From Oceanococcus sp. HetDA_MAG_MS8 (lineage in GTDB: Bacteria > Pseudomonadota > Gammaproteobacteria > Nevskiales > Oceanococcaceae), in contig JAHCMK010000005.1 of NCBI GenBank assembly GCA_019192445.1, forward strand, positions 186,001-250,000: a stretch of 64,000 bases of DNA, given 5' to 3'. The notes beneath the pieces were generated by a model that was given only the letters and a program-made list of their open reading frames with translations, searched no databases and was not told where the DNA came from. Both the position numbers and the translations under genes were made by a program. This document shows positions 44,979 to 53,510 of the stretch, one piece after another (position 1 is the stretch's first letter; every line of letters begins with the position of its first letter).

Positions 44979-45337
44979 TCGTCTGCCAAGGCGTCCCGGA
45001 TAGTTAAAGTCAATTGACTGAGTCGGTCTTCGGTGTTGCCCTGGGCGTGATTGGCCTCACGCTCTTTGGGCGCGGGGTGCTGCGGGTCGACCCGTGGCGG
45101 TTCTTGTTGGCGAGGCGGTTGCCCGCGTTCGTACTGCATCAATTCGCGCGCCATGTTCAAGCCGGTCATGATCGCAATGCGCTCCAAGCCCAAGCCAGCG
45201 GAGCGTTTACGGATGGACTGCATCCGATCATCGAGGTAGCGTGCAGCGGCATACAGTGCGTCGCGCTCATCAGGAGGGCAGGCAACCTGATAATCCCGGC
45301 CCAGGACCTTGACGGTGATGGATCGTGCGTCGCTCAT
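44975..45337 (-). CDS. zapA: Cell division protein ZapA
   Basis: 120 aa. SITVKVLGRDYQVACPPDERDALYAAARYLDDRM is the ZapA head domain, followed by a coiled coil (LGLERIAIMTGLNMARELM) that forms the tetramer crosslinking FtsZ protofilaments. After about residue 80 a polar, Pro/Gln-rich tail is inserted before the last helix. The ATG overlaps the upstream TIGR02449 stop by four bases, which fixes the start; a longer frame to 45481 is not used. Confidence 0.93.
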   Translation of the reverse strand: MSDARSITVKVLGRDYQVACPPDERDALYAAARYLDDRMQSIRKRSAGLGLERIAIMTGLNMARELMQYERGQPPRQQEPPRVDPQHPAPKEREANHAQGNTEDRLSQLTLTIRDALADD

Positions 45338-45525
45338 GCCTCTACCTCCGCTTCTAGTTTGCGAACCTTCTCCAGTAGAACTTCTAAGCGTCCGCGCAGG
45401 GCTGCATTGCGTTCCAGCAAGGTTTGATGCTGGTCTTGCAACTGACGGTTCTCGCGTTTGAGGCGGATGTGCGCGTCGCACAGCTCCTCAATCCAGTCCT
45501 CGAGTTCGGAGATAGGATCGGTCAT
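45334..45525 (-). CDS. ZapB-like coiled-coil protein (TIGR02449)
   Basis: 63 aa, almost entirely a single heptad-repeat coiled coil (LEDWIEELCDAHIRLKREN, then LLERNAALRGRLEVLLEKV). Matches TIGR02449 proteins, which sit directly before zapA and are thought to act in division like ZapB. Overlaps zapA by four bases. Confidence 0.88.
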   Translation of the reverse strand: MTDPISELEDWIEELCDAHIRLKRENRQLQDQHQTLLERNAALRGRLEVLLEKVRKLEAEVEA

Positions 45526-45596
45526 AACCTGATCTTGAATAAGCTATTAAGCCGAAGATTAACAGGCCCTCGCTTGCAATGGCAGGCCTACAGCAA

Positions 45597-45629
45597 CAAG
45601 GCCAGCCCATCAATGATGGACTGGCCTTG
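45597..45629 (-). terminator. Stem-loop downstream of the Do protease gene
   Basis: Thirteen paired bases with one mismatch (CAAGGCCAG..CCAT/ATGG..CTGGCCTTG). No clear U-tract on the minus strand (TTGTTGCTG). It separates the protease gene from the divergently read division genes. Confidence 0.55.
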
Positions 45630-45673
45630 CAAAGTTCACAGTAGCGAGCGCTGCACTCGCGGTTGAGCCGGGC

Positions 45674-47008
45674 TCAGCGAAGGAGCAGGAACAAAGCCCC
45701 TTCACCGCGACGAACACGCAGCAACAAGTTGGCGTCGTCAGCTTCGTTCGCTAAATGGTTACGGAGGTCGGTCAGGTTGCGCACAGCTTTGCGATTGACC
45801 GCATCCACAATATCGCCTTCGCGTAGGCCAGCACGAGCCGCCTCCGAGTCAGCGGCGATCTCGGCAACACGGACCCCCTCACCATCATCCAGGTTCGCAA
45901 AGCGCACTTGGCGCAACCTGGGGTGTACATCGCTGCCACCGCCGCGACCGCTGCGGTCGGCGCCGAGGGTCACTTTGGTACTGCGTTTTTTGCCGTCACG
46001 TAGGTACGCCACTTTGACTGTATCGCCTTCCCGGTGGAGGCCGATGGCGTTACGGAGGGCATCGAAGTTGCGGATCTCATCTCCGTCGATGGCGGTAATG
46101 ACATCCCCCGGTTCCAGCCCCGCCTCATCAGCAGCGGAGTCTTCCAAAACCTCTGCGATGACGGCTCCGCGGCCCTTATCCAGACCAAAGGCTTCGGCCA
46201 ACTCCGGGGTCAAGTCTTGGCCGATGACGCCAAGCATGCCGCGCTTGACGCTGCCATGCTCCACAAGTTGCTCCATGACGGATAAGGCCAACTTGGTTGG
46301 GATGGCAAAGCCAATGCCAACGCTGCCGCCAGAGGTGGAAATGATGGCGGTATTGATACCCACAAGGCGACCGGCCAAATCCACTAAAGCTCCACCACTG
46401 TTGCCGCGGTTAATGCTGGCATCGGTCTGAATGAAGTTTTCGTAACGATTTCCCAGCCCCGAACGCCCCAAGGCGCTGACGATGCCGGAGGTCACGGTTT
46501 GACGCAGGCCAAAGGGGTTGCCAATAGCCACTACAAAGTCGCCCACTTCCAGGCTGTCCGAGTCGCCCATCTCTACAGCGACCAAATTGTCCTCTTCGAT
46601 GCGCAATACGGCGACATCGCTATCCGGATCGCTGCCGACCAGTTCGGCCTCAACCTCGCGGTCATCAGAAAGGCGGACGCGAATCTCGTCCGCATCAGCG
46701 ATCACATGAGCGTTCGTGAGGACCAAGCCTTCTTCGGCGTCAACGATAACGCCAGAGCCCAGGCCGCGTACCTCACGCTCGGGCATACGGTCCCCAAAGA
46801 AGAAGCGAAAGTTTGGGTCATTGAAGAAGGGATGGCGAGCTTGTTGGGTGCCGCGGGTGATGACGTTGACCACCGCGGGGGTGACTTCCTTAAGCATAGG
46901 CGACAGGCTCGGTGTGCCGTCGGCTTTGGTCGGAAGTGGAATGCCCGCATGAGCGACAGGTAACACAAGCAGTAGGCTGAGCAGCGCCCAGCGCATCAAT
47001 TTCGGCAT
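45674..47008 (-). CDS. Periplasmic Do-type serine protease (DegQ/MucD-like)
   Basis: 444 aa. Signal peptide ending VAHAG, then a trypsin-like domain with His in LTNAHVI, Asp in SDPDSDVAVLRI and Ser in INRGNSGGALVDLAG. Two PDZ domains follow (GVIGQDLTPELAEAFGLDKG..., and VRVAEIAADSEAARAGLREG). A DegP-type Q-linker is short, so DegQ/MucD is the closest type. It degrades or refolds damaged envelope proteins. Monocistronic by position. Confidence 0.94.
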   Translation of the reverse strand: MPKLMRWALLSLLLVLPVAHAGIPLPTKADGTPSLSPMLKEVTPAVVNVITRGTQQARHPFFNDPNFRFFFGDRMPEREVRGLGSGVIVDAEEGLVLTNAHVIADADEIRVRLSDDREVEAELVGSDPDSDVAVLRIEEDNLVAVEMGDSDSLEVGDFVVAIGNPFGLRQTVTSGIVSALGRSGLGNRYENFIQTDASINRGNSGGALVDLAGRLVGINTAIISTSGGSVGIGFAIPTKLALSVMEQLVEHGSVKRGMLGVIGQDLTPELAEAFGLDKGRGAVIAEVLEDSAADEAGLEPGDVITAIDGDEIRNFDALRNAIGLHREGDTVKVAYLRDGKKRSTKVTLGADRSGRGGGSDVHPRLRQVRFANLDDGEGVRVAEIAADSEAARAGLREGDIVDAVNRKAVRNLTDLRNHLANEADDANLLLRVRRGEGALFLLLR

Positions 47009-47068
47009 AACAATCTTTCGGTGCAGGTTGGGGAAGAGAAGGCTCAGACTAACGGGGGACGCGCAAGT

Positions 47069-47701
47069 TCACTGCGGACGTAAGCGAGGGTTGAGCGTGT
47101 ACAAGCCGGTAATTTGCCCCACGTCGAGTACATGCCCCTCCATGGCCCGGCGTAGCTCTCCTAGACCAAAGCCCGAGGGCAAGTCCAAGCGCTCTACATC
47201 CAGGGCGTAGACGCAAAAGTGATACTGGTGAACCCGCGCATCATTCCAGGGAGGGCAGGGGCCATCGTAGCCGCAATAGGTGCCGCGCATGCTGGGATCG
47301 TCCGCAAACCAACTGGTGTAGTCGTTTTGCCCTTGCACTGAGCCCGTGGGCCCCTGTGGGTTCGATAACCCTCCCGGCATGACTCTAGCGCCAAAACTAC
47401 CCGCCCAAAGCTCGGTGATTTGGGCCGGCATGTTCGCCAAAAGCCAGTGCACAAACTCTGCGCGCGCGAGATCTTTGGGAACTTCCCGGTCGTCCTTGTT
47501 GACGTCATCGGCTTGAGCCGGGGCATCTTCGTCTATGCAGGTAATGACAAAGCTGCGCGTGGCCTCCGGGAAGTCCGACCAGCTGAGCTGCGGGTTGCGG
47601 TTGTCACCAAAGCGCACATGCGCGTCAGCATCCGGAACGCCAAAGGCAAACTCATCTGGGATAAAGGCGCGGTGCTCAAAGCTCTGACTGGTAACGCGCA
47701 T
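47069..47701 (-). CDS. YbhB/YbcL family Raf-kinase-inhibitor-like (PEBP) protein
   Basis: 210 aa. PEBP fold with the anion pocket DNRNPQLSWSDFPEATRSFVITCIDEDAP, FVHWLLANMPAQ and the GPCPP motif (YDGPCPPWNDARVHQYHF). Bacterial members have no settled function. The ATG at 47701 has GAGGAG nine bases upstream and lies 26 bases inside the sohB 3' end, so the two are coupled. No signal peptide, hence cytoplasmic. Confidence 0.9.
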   Translation of the reverse strand: MRVTSQSFEHRAFIPDEFAFGVPDADAHVRFGDNRNPQLSWSDFPEATRSFVITCIDEDAPAQADDVNKDDREVPKDLARAEFVHWLLANMPAQITELWAGSFGARVMPGGLSNPQGPTGSVQGQNDYTSWFADDPSMRGTYCGYDGPCPPWNDARVHQYHFCVYALDVERLDLPSGFGLGELRRAMEGHVLDVGQITGLYTLNPRLRPQ

Positions 47702-48749
47702 GGGGGCTTTCTCCTCGGGCTTGAATTCTGGGGCTGGGCGCATCGACATGCGGCCAGCGACGGAGCAATGGACGGCTGAGTAAGCGCAGCGACTCACCTA
47801 GCTTCTCCGTCAAGGGGCGCCGACGCTTGTACTCCACACTGAAAATATCGTGACTGGCTAAATTCTTCAGTAAGTAGTCATCGGATGTGGTGACTTCATC
47901 GATCAACTCTAGTTCTAAAGCCTGGCGTCCATACCAATGCTCACCGGTGGCGACTTTGTCCAGATCGAGTTTGCTGCGATGCTCGTTGAGGAACTGTTTA
48001 AACAGGCCGTGGGTTTCCTCTAGCTCTTGTTTGAACTTCGCGCGGCCTTCCTCGGTGTTTTCGCCCAACATGGTGAGAGTGCGTTTGTATTGGCCGGCCG
48101 TGTGCAGTTCGATGTCCACATCGTGCTTTTTCAGCAGGCGGTGCACGTTGGGCAGTTGAGCCACCACGCCAATGCTGCCAATGATGGCAAAGGGAGCAGC
48201 CAAAATACGATCAGCCACGCCAGCCATCAAGTAACCGCCGGACGCAGCTACTTTGTCCACGGCGACGGTGAGTTGCAGTTGCCGCTCGCGTATCCGTTGC
48301 AGTTGCGAGGCGGCCAAGCCATAAGAGTGTACGAAGCCCCCAGCAGACTCCAGTCGCAGTAAAACTTCATCCTCGCTCTCTGCAATTTGCAAAATAGCGC
48401 TGATTTCCTCGCGCAGGCTGTCGGTGGCAGTCGCACTGACGTCGCCATCAAAGTCGAGTACAAACAGGCGCGGTTTGCGCCCCGTTTTCTTGGCTTTGCT
48501 GTGTGCTTTGTCTTCTTTCTTTTTGCGCTTGAGGTAGTCCTTCCAGGACTTATTGTCGAGTAACTCACTGCGCAGCACATCGGCCATACGCTCTAGGCGT
48601 TCATTGAGATTACGAACTTCAAGCTGCTCGCTGAGTTGCTCACGTGCCTGACGCAGCAGCGAGACCACACTGCCCACAACAAAGATGATGGCCACGACAA
48701 GGGTGATGGCTTTGGCCAGAAACAGGCCGTATTGATAGAGGTATTCCAT
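47676..48749 (-). CDS. sohB: Inner-membrane peptidase SohB (S49)
   Basis: 357 aa. N-terminal membrane anchor (AKAITLVVAIIFVVGSVVSLL), a charged coiled region rich in Lys (KRKKKEDKAHSKAKKTGRK), then the S49 signal-peptide-peptidase domain. The nucleophile Ser is in VDKVAASGGYLMAGVAD and the catalytic Lys in HTAGQYKRTLTML. The SohB-type N-terminal domain precedes it. Its C-terminal codons overlap the PEBP gene. Confidence 0.93.
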   Translation of the reverse strand: MEYLYQYGLFLAKAITLVVAIIFVVGSVVSLLRQAREQLSEQLEVRNLNERLERMADVLRSELLDNKSWKDYLKRKKKEDKAHSKAKKTGRKPRLFVLDFDGDVSATATDSLREEISAILQIAESEDEVLLRLESAGGFVHSYGLAASQLQRIRERQLQLTVAVDKVAASGGYLMAGVADRILAAPFAIIGSIGVVAQLPNVHRLLKKHDVDIELHTAGQYKRTLTMLGENTEEGRAKFKQELEETHGLFKQFLNEHRSKLDLDKVATGEHWYGRQALELELIDEVTTSDDYLLKNLASHDIFSVEYKRRRPLTEKLGESLRLLSRPLLRRWPHVDAPSPRIQARGESPHARYQSEL

Positions 48750-49033
48750 GTGTATCCGTCGTTCAAGCCCCTGCCTGGGGGCTTGAGTTAGCGAAAAAAA
48801 CGCTCAATGCGCCCAGTATCTTCAGTCAGCAGAGGCTGTCAAAGCTCCCCCTGGGTAAAGCATCCTGAGCCGTGCCCAAGGGTTCTATTGACGATCAGCA
48901 TCTGCACTGCCCATCCCGAGCCATATTTCGGCAACCAACCGGTTCTTATGGGGCTGGATTACAGATCTACAAGTGCTTTCGCCGCATCCGTGGCGGAGGC
49001 TGCCATGAGCCCTACCCGCGGCAGTGTTGTCAG

Positions 49034-50044
49034 TTAGGCGGCCTTGAGCCCCTTGTAGCGTGCGCAGCCCGTCTTGGGACAGCCTGCTAGGTCGGCAAAC
49101 ACTGATGTGAGCGCTGCACTGTCATTGAGCGCGGGAATGTAACGCAGCGACTCACCACCAGCCTCAACGAAGGTTTCCTGTGCTCCCAAGGCGATTTCTT
49201 CCAGGGTTTCCAAACAATCGGCCAGGAACCCAGGGCAAATGACATCGACGCTGCGAACCCCGTCTTCAGCCAGCTCTTCCAGCTTAGGTTCCGTATACGG
49301 CTGCAGCCACTCAGCGGGGCCGAAGCGGCTTTGGTAGGTGTGCAACCAAGCGTCGGACTCCAGGCCCAAGCGCTGCGCCAAGGCATTTGCAGTTTGCTCG
49401 CATTGGCCTTGATAGGGGTCACCGCGCTCAACATTCCGCGCGGGCAGGCCATGAAAGCTCATCAGCAGTTTGTCGGCGCGGCCATGCTTTTCCCAATACG
49501 TTTCTACCTGCTGAGCCAAGGCTTCAATGTAGGCAGGGTGCGTGGGGTAGGCGTTAATGAAGTCCAAACCGGGGATATCACGGGTGGTCTTCAGGATTTG
49601 GGCAATCTTGTCAAAGATGGTCGCCGTGGTCGTTGCCGAGTTCTGCGGATACATTGGCAGCACACTGATGTGCTGCACCCCGGCCGCACGCAACTTGTCG
49701 ATGCCGGTCTGCAGCGAGGGCTGTCCGTAGCGAAAAGCGGGCTCCACTGGCAACCGGGTGAGTTTCGCCAGAGCCTTAGCTTGATCCTCGGTATGAAACC
49801 GCAGGGGTGAGCCACGGTCACTCCAAATTTTGGCGTAGTTGCGAGCCACGCGTGGGCTACGCAAGGGCAGGATGACCCCGTACAGCAACATCAACCAAAT
49901 CAGGCGCGGCACCTCCACCACGCGCGGGTCGGCCAAAAACTCGGCCAGATAGCGACGCACCGCGCTCGCAGTGGGCGCATCCGGGGTTCCAAGGTTGACC
50001 AGCAAAATGCCCCGGCACGGGGCAGAGGTGCAGCATTGTGTCAT
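49034..50044 (-). CDS. hemH: Ferrochelatase
   Basis: 336 aa. Inserts Fe2+ into protoporphyrin IX. GILLVNLGTPDAPTASAVRRYL at the N-terminus, MYPQNSATTTATIFD, LMSFHGLPARNVERGDPYQGQCE (catalytic His) and VDVICPGFLADCLETLEEI (Glu) are all present. It ends with CPKTGCARYKG, as in other gammaproteobacterial enzymes. I start at the ATG at 50044; another at 50077 would overlap the transporter gene upstream by 26 bases. Downstream are 284 bases with nothing identifiable. Confidence 0.95.
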   Translation of the reverse strand: MTQCCTSAPCRGILLVNLGTPDAPTASAVRRYLAEFLADPRVVEVPRLIWLMLLYGVILPLRSPRVARNYAKIWSDRGSPLRFHTEDQAKALAKLTRLPVEPAFRYGQPSLQTGIDKLRAAGVQHISVLPMYPQNSATTTATIFDKIAQILKTTRDIPGLDFINAYPTHPAYIEALAQQVETYWEKHGRADKLLMSFHGLPARNVERGDPYQGQCEQTANALAQRLGLESDAWLHTYQSRFGPAEWLQPYTEPKLEELAEDGVRSVDVICPGFLADCLETLEEIALGAQETFVEAGGESLRYIPALNDSAALTSVFADLAGCPKTGCARYKGLKAA

Positions 50045-50051
50045 CGGGTTT

Positions 50052-51728
50052 TCAGACTTCCTTAATTTCTCCGGCATTGAAGCGCCGGAAGTAATCTTTC
50101 CATGCAGCCATGGCTCTGGAGCCCATCAACCACATCAAGGGAAGGTTAACGGCCATCATGAAGCCCAGCGCTACGGTGCTGATGGTATCGATTTCCGTGA
50201 TGCGGCGAATAAAGCCTAGGCACGGGATCACGATGACTACGCACCAAATCATCTTATAGATGATGACGCCGCGACCACCGGTCATATACACCCAACCCTG
50301 CTCACCGTAGTAACTCCAGGTGATGATGGTCGACAGGGCGAACATCATGATGGCAATCGTGACCATGTAGCGGCCTAAACCTTCAACCCCAAGATCGAAG
50401 GCACGCGCCGTCATTGCAGCGCCGGGGTAGTCCTTGAACACTCCGGGTTCGCGCAGACTAATGGCTTCGTCCGTCCCGATTTCTTCTGGGAACCAGGTAA
50501 TTTCCACCTGCTCTGGTCCGGCCGACTCCAGCTCTCCGTAGATGCGCGCAATACGGGTTTCACCCGAGGCGGAGCGGATATCAGCCAAGGCGAAAACAGT
50601 ATCGCCGCTACGCATTTCATCGGTGCTGGCGATGGTGTTGACGGCCGGCACATAACCGTCTTGAACCTGCTGCATCACGGGTGTGTTCTCCCAGGTTGAG
50701 CTGGGGGCCCGGTTCCAAACTCCGGAGATCAAGATCACCAAGGCTGTGATGGTGCAAACCACAATGGTGTCTACGAAGGGCTCTAGGCCGGCAACAACAC
50801 CTTCAGTGGCGGGCTCTTTGGTCCGCACGGCCGAGTGGGCGATAGGTGCACTACCCAAACCGGCTTCAGAAGAAAACAGAGCGCGCTTCATGCCGAAGAT
50901 GAAGGCCACACCGAAGGTGGCTCCCATGAAGGCACCACTGGCCTCGGTGGGATTGAAGGCAGAGGTAAAGATGAGCTTGAACATGCCCGGCACGGCTTCG
51001 TAATTGATGCCGATGACGATGATCCCGCAGAGCAGGTAAATGCCGCACATGACGGGCACGATCAAGGAGGCAATTTGGCCAATGCGTTTAATGCCGCCAA
51101 TAATCACCAAACCAACCAAAACGGCGAGTACCACGCCGGTGATCCAACTCGGGATGCCGAAATAGACTTCGGTGCTGGTCGCCACACTCCAGGCCTGGAA
51201 CATGTTGCCACCGGTAAAGGCGAACATGAGCAGCGGTATGCAGAACAGGCCGCCAACAATCCCGCTAATGCTTTTTAACGCTGGGAAACGTTCCGGGAGG
51301 CCTTTCTTCGCCACCCACATGGTGCCGCCATGCGGATTGTTGGGGTCTTCGGTGTTGCGGTAGAGCATGGATAGCAACACTTCGAAGGATTTAATCGCCA
51401 TTCCGGCAAACCCAACCAGCCACATCCAAAACACAGCGCCAGGACCGCCGAGTTCTACCGCAATAGCTACGCCAGCGATGTTACCCAAACCGACGGTTGC
51501 CGATAATGCAGCGGATAGGGCTTGGAAGTGAGAAATAGCTCCGGGGCCATCAGCAGAGTCCAATCCACCCCGCACCAAAAAGGCGCCATGGGTCAGTGAG
51601 CGGTACTGACAAAAGCCACTCCAAAAGGTGAAGACGATGCCCGTGCCCAGTAGCGTCAGCAGCACTGGGACCGAAAGCATCACGGAATTAATCGCGTTCA
51701 GATACCCAATAAGGGATTCCATAAACAA
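50052..51728 (-). CDS. Alanine/glycine:Na+ symporter (AGCS family) with a large insertion
   Basis: 558 aa. The AGCS signature ATVGLGNIAGVAIAVELGGPGAVFWMW and several membrane helices are clear, so it should import alanine or glycine with Na+. At residues about 338-435 there is a soluble segment of about 100 residues (SGDTVFALADIRSASGETRI, then VEITWFPEEIGTDEA) absent from the usual 450-480-aa proteins. It probably forms an extracytoplasmic domain. Twenty bases after the NSS transporter gene, probably cotranscribed. Confidence 0.9.
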   Translation of the reverse strand: MFMESLIGYLNAINSVMLSVPVLLTLLGTGIVFTFWSGFCQYRSLTHGAFLVRGGLDSADGPGAISHFQALSAALSATVGLGNIAGVAIAVELGGPGAVFWMWLVGFAGMAIKSFEVLLSMLYRNTEDPNNPHGGTMWVAKKGLPERFPALKSISGIVGGLFCIPLLMFAFTGGNMFQAWSVATSTEVYFGIPSWITGVVLAVLVGLVIIGGIKRIGQIASLIVPVMCGIYLLCGIIVIGINYEAVPGMFKLIFTSAFNPTEASGAFMGATFGVAFIFGMKRALFSSEAGLGSAPIAHSAVRTKEPATEGVVAGLEPFVDTIVVCTITALVILISGVWNRAPSSTWENTPVMQQVQDGYVPAVNTIASTDEMRSGDTVFALADIRSASGETRIARIYGELESAGPEQVEITWFPEEIGTDEAISLREPGVFKDYPGAAMTARAFDLGVEGLGRYMVTIAIMMFALSTIITWSYYGEQGWVYMTGGRGVIIYKMIWCVVIVIPCLGFIRRITEIDTISTVALGFMMAVNLPLMWLMGSRAMAAWKDYFRRFNAGEIKEV

Positions 51729-51748
51729 GGTTCTCTAAGGTTGGGCGC

Positions 51749-53080
51749 TTAGCTCAGCGCGCTGAACAGGATGTAGCCAATCCCCAGCGGCGCCACGTAG
51801 CGCAAAGTGACAATCCAGAACTTCGCCATCCACGCAGGCAGGCCACCTGCAATCAATGCTTCTTGAGCAGGAGTCGCCCAACGCCAGCCAACGAAAATGG
51901 CTGTCAGCATGCCGCCAAAGGGCAGCATTAAATTGGAGGCTGTGAAGTCCAGGAAATCGAAAATGGAAAATTTAGTGCCAGGTACGGTGAAGCCGCTCCA
52001 AATACCCAGCGAAAGCGAGGCAGGAATGCCTAGCCCAAAGCTCACCAAAGCGACGATGGCGGTGGCGCTATTGCGCGATAGGCCATGTTCGTCGGTGAAG
52101 TAGCACACGACCGTTTCCAACAAGGAAATGGCCGAAGTGAGTGCGGCTACAGCGAGCAGGGCGAAAAAGGCCATTCCAAAAAATTGCCCGCCCGGCATCT
52201 GCGCGAACACCGCAGGCAGAGTGATGAAGGTGAGGCCAGGTCCGGCACTGGGGTCAAAGCCAAAGGCAAACACCGCCGGCAGGATCATGAGCCCGGCAAG
52301 GACAGCGACCAGTGTGTCTAGCCCGGCGATGATCCCAGCGTTTGCGGGGATGCGGTCATTTTGGTGCAGGTAGGAGCCGTAGGTGATCAGCGTCCCCATC
52401 CCTAACGATAGCGAGAAGAAGGCCTGGCCGATGGCGCTGCTAATGGTGCTGGCCGAGACTTTGCTCCAGTCGGGCTGTAGAAAGTAGCGCAGTCCTTCAC
52501 CGGCACCGGGGAGGGTGACCGAGCGTCCTACCAGCAGCAAAAGCAGCACGAAGAGCGCCGGCATCAGCAGCCGCGACGCCCGTTCGATTCCGCCACTCAC
52601 GCCGCCGTGAACCACACCTACGCATAGCACCATAAACAATGCTGCATAACCGATGGGGGCGATGGGTGAGGAGACAAAGGCGCCGAATTGCTCAGCCAAT
52701 AGTCCGGCTTCGATATCGAGTTGACCGGTGGCCATAAAGCCGAGGTAGGCCAAGGTCCAGCCAGCGACTACGATGTAGAACGACAAGATCACGAAACCAG
52801 CCAGCACCCCAACTCCGCCAACGGCGGGCCAGCCGGCGCCGCCCAAGGCGCGAAATGCCCCCACGGGATTACGCTGGGTGGTGCGGCCCAGGAGTAGCTC
52901 GGCGATGACTAAAGCCAGGCCAAAGAGCGCGACGAAGAACAGGTACATCAACAAAAAGGCACCGCCTCCGTTCTCTCCCGCCTCATAGGGGAACTTCCAC
53001 ACGTTTCCCAAGCCCACAGCCGAGCCGGCCGTCGCCATGATGAAACCAAATCTGCCACTCCAATGCTCGCGCGATGACAC
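51749..53080 (-). CDS. Neurotransmitter:Na+ symporter (NSS) family transporter
   Basis: 443 aa, LeuT fold. N-terminal REHWSGRFGFIMATAGSAVGLGNVWKFPYEAGENGGGAFLLMY is the NSS TM1 signature with unwound Gly-Asn and Na+ ligands. About 11-12 helices follow. Likely Na+-coupled amino-acid uptake; substrate unknown. I choose the GTG at 53080 (GGGGAAAAGAG upstream), which places SSREHW at the N-terminus. A TTG at 53137 would add 19 residues. It forms a tandem with the AGCS gene. Confidence 0.9.
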   Translation of the reverse strand: MSSREHWSGRFGFIMATAGSAVGLGNVWKFPYEAGENGGGAFLLMYLFFVALFGLALVIAELLLGRTTQRNPVGAFRALGGAGWPAVGGVGVLAGFVILSFYIVVAGWTLAYLGFMATGQLDIEAGLLAEQFGAFVSSPIAPIGYAALFMVLCVGVVHGGVSGGIERASRLLMPALFVLLLLLVGRSVTLPGAGEGLRYFLQPDWSKVSASTISSAIGQAFFSLSLGMGTLITYGSYLHQNDRIPANAGIIAGLDTLVAVLAGLMILPAVFAFGFDPSAGPGLTFITLPAVFAQMPGGQFFGMAFFALLAVAALTSAISLLETVVCYFTDEHGLSRNSATAIVALVSFGLGIPASLSLGIWSGFTVPGTKFSIFDFLDFTASNLMLPFGGMLTAIFVGWRWATPAQEALIAGGLPAWMAKFWIVTLRYVAPLGIGYILFSALS

Positions 53081-53203
53081 AGCGTCTCTTTTCCCCAAGG
53101 TTGTTGTTGGCGGGCTGCTAAGCAAGATCGACGCCAAAGCTTATTCGGGCAGCCGACTCGTGCAGCACACAGCTAAGAGTTTCTTTTTTCAGGATAAACC
53201 ATA

Positions 53204-53220
53204 GGCTCAAGTTTTGAGCC
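53204..53220. promoter_or_regulatory. Perfect 7-3-7 inverted repeat in a divergent promoter region
   Basis: GGCTCAA-gtt-TTGAGCC lies between the NSS transporter gene (minus) and the small membrane gene (plus), 70-120 bases from each start. No T-tract follows, so an operator is more likely than a terminator. The regulator is unknown. Confidence 0.4.
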
Positions 53221-53274
53221 AGAGCGTATTCAAGCTATCCGCACATCCTCAGTCAATTTGGAGTCGCGACAGCC

Positions 53275-53502
53275 ATGAACGAACTCAACAACGCTTCCGT
53301 ATCGCCGGTCTGGCGCCTTCTGGCCGCATTGATGGCTGCTGGTTTTTTGCTGGCTGGCGCCGACGGTGAGCCGCGCGTTCAGGCCAGCTTTTTGCTGCTT
53401 GGCGCAGCCAGTTTGTGGGTGGGGCCGGAGCTACAGCGCCTGTGGCAGCGCTGGGAGGCGGGCGTCATGCGCAAGCCACTGCTGTGGAATAGTCGTTGGT
53501 AG
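53275..53502 (+). CDS. Small two-helix membrane protein
   Basis: 75 aa with two hydrophobic stretches (LLAALMAAGFLLAGA and ASFLLLGAASLWVG) and polar ends. TTTGGAGT lies upstream of the ATG with suitable spacing. No family recognised. Convergent with the short-chain dehydrogenase gene eight bases away. Confidence 0.6.
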   Translation: MNELNNASVSPVWRLLAALMAAGFLLAGADGEPRVQASFLLLGAASLWVGPELQRLWQRWEAGVMRKPLLWNSRW

Positions 53503-53510
53503 GGTGCCAA

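Noticed and set aside
49034-50044. C-terminal CPKTGC of ferrochelatase as a [2Fe-2S] ligand set
   Set aside because: Cluster-bearing ferrochelatases need four spaced Cys ligands; I see only two near the C-terminus in a conserved gammaproteobacterial tail.
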